A DNA stretch of 38,585 nucleotides from Candidatus Bathyarchaeota archaeon (GTDB lineage: Archaea; Thermoproteota; Bathyarchaeia; TCS64), in assembly GCA_002726865.1 (NCBI GenBank), contig PBSW01000035.1, forward strand, positions 1 through 38,585. Reading direction: 5' to 3'. Every line of letters starts with the position of its first letter. Position 1 is the first letter of the stretch. The notes beneath the pieces were generated by a model. That model was given only the letters and a program-made list of their open reading frames with translations, searched no databases and was not told where the DNA came from. Positions 33,144 to 38,585 of this stretch are shown one piece after another. Position numbers and translations under genes: made by a program.

Positions 33144-34157
33144 TTACTGTCGATAAGGGGTATTCTTAGTATTCGACACCCAACCTTTAAACGGGTCTTT
33201 AAAGGCGACATCACTGTTTATTGCCCATTCTATTGTCTTGGATAATCCGGCATTTATTGAGATCTGAGGTTTCCAGTTTAGAAGATCAAAAGCTTTCTGA
33301 CTATCAGAAAATAATCTATTAACGTCAAACGGCCGATATCTACTCTTATCAATTTTTATCTCAATCCGTTTTCCCATAAGTTTTGCTATAAGTAGGCCTA
33401 AATCCTTGATAGTAATATCCATACCACTACCAATATTGATTGTTTCCCCTATCGCGTTCTTATTATCCAAAGCGAGAATAATGCCTCTTGCAGTGTCTGA
33501 GACATATGTAAAATCTCGTGAACTGTCAATGTTACCTAGTTGGAGATGTTTTAACCCATTTTTTAGTTGGAAAATAATCTCAGGTATGATATAGGGTTGA
33601 GTAATATTCGGTCCAAATGAGTTAAAAGGTCGAATGATAACGGCAGGTAAGCCTTGTTCTTTATGAAGAGTAAAAATTGCCCGATCGGCAGCTAATTTAC
33701 TTACGGCATAAGTTGAATGAGGACGTATTGGATGATTTTCATCCATGGGAACATACTTTGCGGTCCCATAAACTTCGCTCGTCGAAATGTATACAAATCG
33801 CTTTAAATCACCGGATGTTGCCGATTGGCATGCTAGATTTAGAGTCCCCAATGTGTTTACATTAAAAAATTCTTGAGGATGTTGATAACTATCAGGAATA
33901 AAAGGGAAGGCAGCTAAGTGAATTATGTATTCTTTATCCTTTACAACTGCGGACACCAATTGTTCGTCACAGATGTCCCCCTCAATAACCTCAACATTAT
34001 GATTTCTTACTAGATATTCCGGTTTACCCGATGAGAAATTATCTAATATCGTCACATTGCTCCCCATTTGACTTAATTGGTGGACAACTTCGGATCCGAT
34101 AAATCCGGCACCACCGGTTACTAATATCTTAGAATTCCTTAGGTCCAATCTTTTCAC
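33144..34157 (-). CDS. NAD-dependent epimerase/4,6-dehydratase-like SDR
   Basis: A 337-residue extended SDR with ILVTGGAGFIGSEV, VTILDNFSSG (Asp for NAD), IIHLAAFPFIPDS, YISTSEVYGTAKYVPMDE and YAVSK (Y150, K154). The catalytic triplet Thr126-Ser127-Glu128 is of the 4,6-dehydratase type (GMD has SSE, RmlB TDE), whereas 4-epimerases usually have S-S-A/T-x-YG. So it more likely makes a 4-keto-6-deoxy sugar nucleotide than simply epimerises. It starts with GTG 34157 and has a TTTAAAAAG box about 39 nt upstream. It is the first gene of the three-gene operon and faces a 453-nt divergent region. Confidence 0.8.
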   Translation of the reverse strand: MKRLDLRNSKILVTGGAGFIGSEVVHQLSQMGSNVTILDNFSSGKPEYLVRNHNVEVIEGDICDEQLVSAVVKDKEYIIHLAAFPFIPDSYQHPQEFFNVNTLGTLNLACQSATSGDLKRFVYISTSEVYGTAKYVPMDENHPIRPHSTYAVSKLAADRAIFTLHKEQGLPAVIIRPFNSFGPNITQPYIIPEIIFQLKNGLKHLQLGNIDSSRDFTYVSDTARGIILALDNKNAIGETINIGSGMDITIKDLGLLIAKLMGKRIEIKIDKSRYRPFDVNRLFSDSQKAFDLLNWKPQISINAGLSKTIEWAINSDVAFKDPFKGWVSNTKNTPYRQ

Positions 34158-34610
34158 CTTGACAATATTTGGATATCATTAAGGTATCTCGTCTTTTTAA
34201 ACGTGCTCAGAGTTAATAAATTCTGAAAAGGTAAAATATTTGTAACAATATATACAAATAGTTCCATTAAAAATAGTTCAAAGAATAGGACAGAATATCT
34301 TCAAAATAAAGAACCATTATAAAATACACCAGTTTGTAAAAGGGTGCTTAAAAATTCGAAAGTAGTATTACCATCATTCAATACATATAGCACGCGCGCG
34401 CTGAATAAAGTTCAACAAATAAATATTGCAGCAACATTGTTCCCTATTGATTTTTACACGCTAGACATACAAGACGTTAAAAGAATTAGATAAAATATAT
34501 TGTTTTTATTACATCACTGATGACGAATAATACTACTAGTTTAATTAACTTTAAAAAGATGGGCTATATTTGGGAAAACATATTTATCAGTTTATAATAT
34601 TGGTACTCCG
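34158..34610. other. Divergent AT-rich regulatory region
   Basis: Between the dehydratase operon (minus) and the methyltransferase (plus). No coding frame. It contains TTTAAAAAG (minus, about 34193-34200), ATATTTATC (34580-34588), about 27 nt before ATG 34611, and a conspicuous CGCGCGCG (34393-34400) in otherwise AT-rich DNA. Confidence 0.4.
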
Positions 34611-35381
34611 ATGAGCCAACTTAAAAAACATGAAAGAAGGCTATTTGATAATTTGGCTAACTTCCGTCCGAAAGCATATCAAGTCATGGGAATTAAAGAT
34701 ATCCAAAAAATGGGTTACATTACCCATATCTTATCACAATATATAGATGAAGGTAAATGTTATAATTTTTTAGAAGCTGGATGTGGTACTGGTAGATATG
34801 GAAAATTCTTGCTAGATGTTTTTCCAAAGTTAAAAGTAAAAGGATTGGACATTAGTCCGAAAATGGTGAAATTAGCAAACGTCGATGCCCCTCTACGATT
34901 CGAAGCTGAAATTGGGGATTTGGAAAATGTACACTTATTCGAAGAACAAACATTTGACATTATTGGGTGTTTTGGAATATTACACCATTTTCCGTCTCTT
35001 TTCACAGTTTTAGAAAATATGTCAAAATGGTTAAAACCAGATGGATATATAGTAATTAGTGAACCTAGTGGAAACAATTTTGTTAATAAATTTTCAAAAA
35101 TAATTTTACGCATTCTCACAGTATTATTAAAAAATGACTTTTTTATTAGACATTTTGTTGCTACACCAAACGAAACGAATCACCAGTTCAATACATATGC
35201 GAAAAATCTTTTGAAAACTGAATATAAAATAATACTATATGACTTTGTATATATTCGTTCTAACGTTAAAAAGAGAGTGTTAATAGAATACATAAAAGAT
35301 GTACTTTACAATTGGACATATAGATTCACACCTTTTCAGTATAAAGGTAATGAAATGATCATCTGTGCTCAGAAAAAATAA
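34611..35381 (+). CDS. Class I SAM-dependent methyltransferase
   Basis: A 256-residue Rossmann methyltransferase. Motif I is FLEAGCGTGRYG (53-64), then VKGLDISPKMVKLA, FEAEIGDLENV, IIGCFGILHHFPSLFTVLENMSKWLKPDGYIVISEP, all standard for UbiE/Methyltransf_11-like enzymes. The C-terminal part (INKFSKIILRILTVLLKN and beyond) is variable and would set substrate choice. The location in the sugar island suggests O- or C-methylation of a glycan or lipid carrier, but this is inference. The codon use is very AT-rich, like its neighbours. A TATA-like ATATTTATC is about 27 nt upstream of the ATG. Confidence 0.85.
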   Translation: MSQLKKHERRLFDNLANFRPKAYQVMGIKDIQKMGYITHILSQYIDEGKCYNFLEAGCGTGRYGKFLLDVFPKLKVKGLDISPKMVKLANVDAPLRFEAEIGDLENVHLFEEQTFDIIGCFGILHHFPSLFTVLENMSKWLKPDGYIVISEPSGNNFVNKFSKIILRILTVLLKNDFFIRHFVATPNETNHQFNTYAKNLLKTEYKIILYDFVYIRSNVKKRVLIEYIKDVLYNWTYRFTPFQYKGNEMIICAQKK

Positions 35382-35444
35382 AATCATGCGCACGAAACGT
35401 TTTCCATTTCAAAAATAACTCGGTTTTGGTCGCAATCGCCCGAG

Positions 35445-36944
35445 TCAAGCAGTATTCCACCATGTGCTGGGACCCTTTCTACTATTATTTACAGAGGTTG
35501 TAATAATTTTCAGTAGTTTTATTCCATATTTTAAATCTTCAAGTGATTTTATCTTTTGGACAAATCTATAAGGATATGACAGAAAACGATTATTCAAGAA
35601 TTTTTTATGGGCTAAATTTTGTAGTTGAATTAGCTCCTCACTATTAAAATACTGAGTACTACAACCTCCACCAAATTCAGTTGGATGATTTCCTTCTTCT
35701 GGACGATAATAACCCTCATTAATATAAATATCATACATTCGAGTGAAAGGAAGAGGAGTGGCAATATAAAATATGGCCCAATCAATCCCACTATTAATGG
35801 CATAGTCAATAGTGTCCTCGATTGATTGAAGAGGTTCATATGGAAAACCTATAATAAATGTAGATAAAGTGTATAACCCAATTTTATTACAATAATCTAT
35901 TATATCTAGTGCATGGTTTCTATCGTACCGTTTACCAATAAAGTTTAAAGTATTCTCATTTCCTGATTCAAGACCAAAAGTCAATCTATAACAACCACTT
36001 GTTTTCATACGTTGGATAAGAGGCTTATTCAATGTCCAAATAGCTACTCCATTTGGTGTTGTCCATTTAATATCGATTTCTCTTCGAATAATTTCGTCAC
36101 ATATTTTCTCCATTCTCGTTCTATCCAGAGTAACGTTATCATCTAAAAAATGAATCTCCCTAATTCCATATGATTTCTGTAAAAACTCAATTTCATCCAC
36201 AACTTTAGATGGAAGTCTAGGCCTCCATTTGTAACCCCATATTGAATGAATTGAACAAAAAACACAATCATATGGACACCCTCTACTGGTTATCATCGTT
36301 GTATACGGAAGTCTCATTGCATAGTTCACCCCTTTACGATTGGCTTCAAAATATTTTTCCATAGGAAGAAGGTGTCTAGCGGGAAAAGGTATTTCATCAA
36401 TGTCTTGAAAATATGGTCTTTTTTGGGTAAATATCACTTCATTTCGTTTTTTCATCCATACACCAGGAACATCTTGAAAAGATCCGTCGTTTTCAAATTC
36501 ATGAATTATTTCGAGAAATGTACGTTCACCTTCTCCTTGAACAACTAAATCAACATTATCATCGTCAAGTACTATGTGCGGTGCTGATGAAGGATGAGCA
36601 CCACCATGAACAACAAGAGTGTCGGGACAAGTTTGTTTTACAATTTTTGCTATTTCATGAGCATTATTAGAATATGAAGTAAACATCTGTGAAATGCCCA
36701 CAACATCTGGTTCATAACTGGAGATAAATCGTTCAATATCATCGTCACTTAAACCAAACCTTACAAAATCATTTTTAGTGATAGGATTTTCTATCCCTTC
36801 AGCTAATGCATCAAGAATGGAAACTTTGTAATTCTCTTGCTCTAAATATGCTGCAATATATGCGAGACCTAAAGGGGGATTGGGGCCAATCGTTTCATTT
36901 CTTGTTGTGGTAACAGGTGGGTTAATTAATAAAATACGGGTCAA
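35445..36944 (-). CDS. B12-binding-domain radical SAM protein
   Basis: A 499-residue protein with an N-terminal cobalamin-binding-like domain (ILLINPPVT, PPLGLAYIAAYLE, VVGISQMF, VVHGGAHPS, DLVVQGEGE) and a radical SAM core with RGCPYDCVFC (C223, C227, C230; C-x3-C-x2-C). Core motifs continue with IREIHFLDDNVTLD, WTTPNGVAIW and LTFGLESGNENTL. This architecture (class B) performs methylations or ring rearrangements on unactivated carbons. No substrate is evident. The island context suggests sugar or lipid modification. It starts at TTG 36944, and the TTTATTTT 27 nt upstream, the probable TATA box, is also the target duplication of the adjacent insertion sequence. Confidence 0.9.
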   Translation of the reverse strand: MTRILLINPPVTTTRNETIGPNPPLGLAYIAAYLEQENYKVSILDALAEGIENPITKNDFVRFGLSDDDIERFISSYEPDVVGISQMFTSYSNNAHEIAKIVKQTCPDTLVVHGGAHPSSAPHIVLDDDNVDLVVQGEGERTFLEIIHEFENDGSFQDVPGVWMKKRNEVIFTQKRPYFQDIDEIPFPARHLLPMEKYFEANRKGVNYAMRLPYTTMITSRGCPYDCVFCSIHSIWGYKWRPRLPSKVVDEIEFLQKSYGIREIHFLDDNVTLDRTRMEKICDEIIRREIDIKWTTPNGVAIWTLNKPLIQRMKTSGCYRLTFGLESGNENTLNFIGKRYDRNHALDIIDYCNKIGLYTLSTFIIGFPYEPLQSIEDTIDYAINSGIDWAIFYIATPLPFTRMYDIYINEGYYRPEEGNHPTEFGGGCSTQYFNSEELIQLQNLAHKKFLNNRFLSYPYRFVQKIKSLEDLKYGIKLLKIITTSVNNSRKGPSTWWNTA

Positions 36945-36967
36945 GACACGAATAATTATCCGTAATG

Positions 36968-36975
36968 AAAATAAA
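36968..36975 (+). repeat. Left target-site duplication (and TATA of the radical SAM gene)
   Basis: AAAATAAA abuts the left terminal repeat and recurs exactly at 37979-37986. On the minus strand it reads TTTATTTT, 27 nt upstream of the radical SAM start. Confidence 0.65.
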
Positions 36976-36989
36976 TGCTTTGTGGATTA
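36976..36989 (+). repeat. Left terminal inverted repeat of the IS
   Basis: TGCTTTGTGGATTA, matched 13 of 14 by the right end in inverted orientation. Confidence 0.8.
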
Positions 36990-37029
36990 TCCATAAGGTT
37001 TATTTCGCGTTTACGTTAATAGTACCTAC

Positions 37030-37908
37030 ATGCCCACAGACTGGAGAAAAACAGACGAACGCCTCATCAGACGCGGAGAACTCATACTGGAACTGAGCTT
37101 CGTAGAGAACTACCAGAACGAACTCGACGCCATGAACCACGGAAAAGAAGGACGCCCCTACAAGCTCACCCCCACCTACATCCAGTTCCTAACCGCCTTC
37201 CGAATCCTCTATGGAGTACCCTACCGCTAGCTAGAAGGATTCACCCGAGCCCTCCACAGGCTAGTGCCCCAGCTACCCCCAGGCGACTACTCGGGCCTCA
37301 GGAAACGCAGCCTCGACCTGAACCCCGACCCCTACATGGCGCTGAGAGAAAGCGACGAGCCCATCACCATCGCGGTGGACTCCACCGGCGTCAAGGTCCG
37401 CTTGGCCGGAGGCTGGGTGGAACGAAAGCACGGGAAGAAGAAGCGATATGTGAAGCTCCACTTCGCCGTCGACGTGGAGGCCAAGGAGGTGGTGGCGATG
37501 GAGGTATCCACCGACGATGTGCACGACGTCAAGGCCTTCCCTGGTCTGGTGAAAGAGGCCAATGAGAAGAGGCGGATCGCCTGCTGGCTGGGGGATGGTG
37601 CCTACGACTCGGGGGTGGTATTCGAGGAGCTGGAGGAGCGGGGGATAGAGGCGGTGATCAAGCCTCGGAGGAACAGCAGGCCGGATACGCGGTCTCCGGC
37701 GAGGGGGAGGGGGGTGCGGGAGTTTCAGGAGCTGGGGTATGAGGGTTGGGCGGTGGAGAAGGGTTACGGCAGGAGGTGGGCTGTGGAGACGGCGTTCTCG
37801 ACGTTTAAGCGGTTGTTTGGGGAGTACAGCCTAGCCAGGAGTATGGATTGCATCACCCGGGAGCTGGTGGCCAAGGTATCCCTCTACAATATGCTGGTGA
37901 ACATGTGA
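37030..37908 (+). pseudogene. IS5-family DDE transposase interrupted by an in-frame TAG
   Basis: Frame 37030-37908 encodes about 292 residues of an IS5-type transposase. The N-terminal part ends GVPYR at codon 66, then TAG (37228-37230), and continues LEGFTRAL in the same frame. The family motif here is PYRQLEGF, so TAG replaces a Gln codon (CAG to TAG). Downstream the DDE site is intact: IAVDSTGVKV (first Asp), WLGDGAYDS (second Asp) and AVETAFSTFKRLFGE (Glu in the Y/R-x-x-E region). TAG ends several ordinary genes in this window (GINS, polX, galU), so it is a real stop and the transposase is probably inactive unless read through. The second part alone lacks the N-terminal DNA-binding region. 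Confidence 0.85.
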
Positions 37909-37964
37909 GACGGAAGAAAAGAGAACGGAAACGCCGAAGAACCAAACCCCGGAACCAACCAAGT

Positions 37965-37978
37965 TAATCCACTAAGCA
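37965..37978 (-). repeat. Right terminal inverted repeat of the IS
   Basis: Reads TGCTTAGTGGATTA on the minus strand, 13 of 14 identical to the left end. Confidence 0.8.
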
Positions 37979-37986
37979 AAAATAAA
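37979..37986 (+). repeat. Right target-site duplication
   Basis: AAAATAAA, identical to 36968-36975. Confidence 0.65.
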
Positions 37987-38146
37987 AAGATTTGATAAGA
38001 GTCCTTTATTCAAGAACGTATAATGACAGGAAAACAGCTATTTGTTTGCGCAGACGTTTGATATAGTTTTTCCACCCTTGTTATTTACTAGAATTAACTG
38101 TGTGCATGTAACCTTGGTTAATTATTTCCGTGATGCATATGCACGA

Positions 38147-38166
38147 GTATCCAAATAGAGTTCTAT
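38147..38166 (+). repeat. AAATAGAGTTCT repeat, copy 1
   Basis: GTATCCAAATAGAGTTCTAT. It shares GTATC(C/T)AAATAGAGTTCT with copy 2 and AAATAGAGTTCTATG with copy 3. Confidence 0.6.
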
Positions 38167-38388
38167 GGAGTGATAATAACAACAACATAAAAAATGGCTT
38201 TTAGGACTTAAAAGACATCAAAGAAGGACATATATTATAAATATTCGTAACCAGTCAGTTTATTGCTTCACGTAATGAAAGATCCCATCCGTTCAATTAT
38301 TATTAGGATAGATTACAGGGTATTATAATAGCATTTTTCATTATGACTTTTTAACGTTTCCATACAAAGATAAAAAAAGGTTTATTGG

Positions 38389-38406
38389 GTATCTAAATAG
38401 AGTTCT
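38389..38406 (+). repeat. AAATAGAGTTCT repeat, copy 2
   Basis: GTATCTAAATAGAGTTCT, one mismatch to copy 1 over 18 bases. Confidence 0.6.
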
Positions 38407-38500
38407 TTACATTATTTCAGATTCTTTTTCACCAGATCATTTTAGTGGGAACGAAAAAGCTTATGTTGTACAAATATAATCTTAGGTTTATAAATTAAAC

Positions 38501-38514
38501 AAATAGAGTTCTAT
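38501..38514 (+). repeat. AAATAGAGTTCT repeat, copy 3
   Basis: AAATAGAGTTCTAT, identical to the core of copy 1. Spacing between copies is irregular (about 240 and 110 nt), so it is not a CRISPR array. Confidence 0.6.
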
Positions 38515-38585
38515 GTTCATAATAATTTAATATATATCATCTTTTAGTTAAATGATGTTCAATGATTTTGTTTATTGAATTATTA

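Larger units (their letters stand above)
36976..37978 (+). mobile_element. IS5-family insertion sequence (ISH1-like), 1003 bp
   Basis: The element has imperfect terminal inverted repeats: left TGCTTTGTGGATTA (36976-36989) and right, read outward-in, TGCTTAGTGGATTA (37978 to 37965), 13 of 14 identical. Both sides carry the 8-bp direct repeat AAAATAAA. Eight-bp duplications are known in the ISH1 group of IS5. One transposase frame fills the element and is interrupted by TAG. It is GC-rich against AT-rich flanks, so the element came from a different background. Confidence 0.85.
37987..38585. other. AT-rich non-coding tract with three short repeats
   Basis: About 600 nt with stops in all frames I read. 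Apart from the AAATAGAGTTCT repeats it holds small palindromes (AACCTTGGTT about 38109-38118; TGCATATGCA about 38134-38143). Before the IS arrived this was the upstream region of the radical SAM gene. Confidence 0.45.

Noticed and set aside
32163..34157. Simple UDP-glucose/UDP-galactose 4-epimerases
   Set aside because: The active-site triplets (TSE with YxxxK; SSxC) and the neighbouring His-type DegT enzyme fit a deoxy-sugar pathway better, though 4-epimerase activity cannot be excluded.
38147..38514. CRISPR array
   Set aside because: Only three short copies with irregular spacing of about 240 and 110 nt; no cas genes in the window.

Overview
The window is archaeal. It carries an MCM replicative helicase beside a Gins23-type GINS subunit, archaeal-type PheS and PheT, an archaeal 8-oxoguanine glycosylase, a tRNA-Tyr with a canonical 37/38 intron, and many starts lying about 22-28 nt downstream of TATA boxes (leaderless style). 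The IscS of the Archaeoglobus kind that lacks the PLP lysine, a corrinoid-activation (RACo/RamA-like) protein and the remains of an FprA flavodiiron protein suggest an anaerobe. I infer a mesophilic, uncultivated lineage, perhaps Bathyarchaeia-like; that placement is a guess.

Region 1 (1-6404) is a loose set of catabolic genes: the edge of a cupin gene, a phosphotriesterase-family lactonase broken by one frameshift, an amidohydrolase, a DUF3830 protein, an HpcH/HpaI aldolase, RNase Z and a sugar isomerase-like TIM barrel. Region 2 (6405-7696) looks empty but holds a decayed fprA gene and a structured, promoter-preceded RNA candidate. Region 3 (7697-14589) has a membrane protein, the iscS-iscU pair, a Nudix hydrolase, tRNA-Tyr, the RACo-like protein, MtnA and Ogg. 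Region 4 (14645-26359) is informational: GINS, MCM, an SDR, a possible tiny Cys-rich protein, PheS-PheT, an EamA transporter, PolX and a DedA-family protein.

Region 5 (26571-36944) is a surface-polysaccharide island: flippase, UDP-glucose dehydrogenase, GalU, and a tight three-gene minus-strand operon of a 4,6-dehydratase-like SDR, a GDP-fucose-synthase/GME-like SDR and a DegT-family enzyme. The DegT-family enzyme has His in place of the PLP lysine plus a Cys cluster, as in RfbH/E1 3-dehydratases. Together these three fit biosynthesis of a 3,6-dideoxyhexose (colitose/abequose type), the most interesting system here. A methyltransferase and a B12-binding radical SAM protein follow. Base composition drops sharply inside ugd, suggesting an island junction there.

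Region 6 (36968-38585) is an IS5-family (ISH1-like) element with terminal repeats, an 8-bp target duplication and a transposase interrupted by an in-frame TAG, followed by AT-rich DNA with three copies of a short repeat. The element sits on the predicted promoter of the radical SAM gene.
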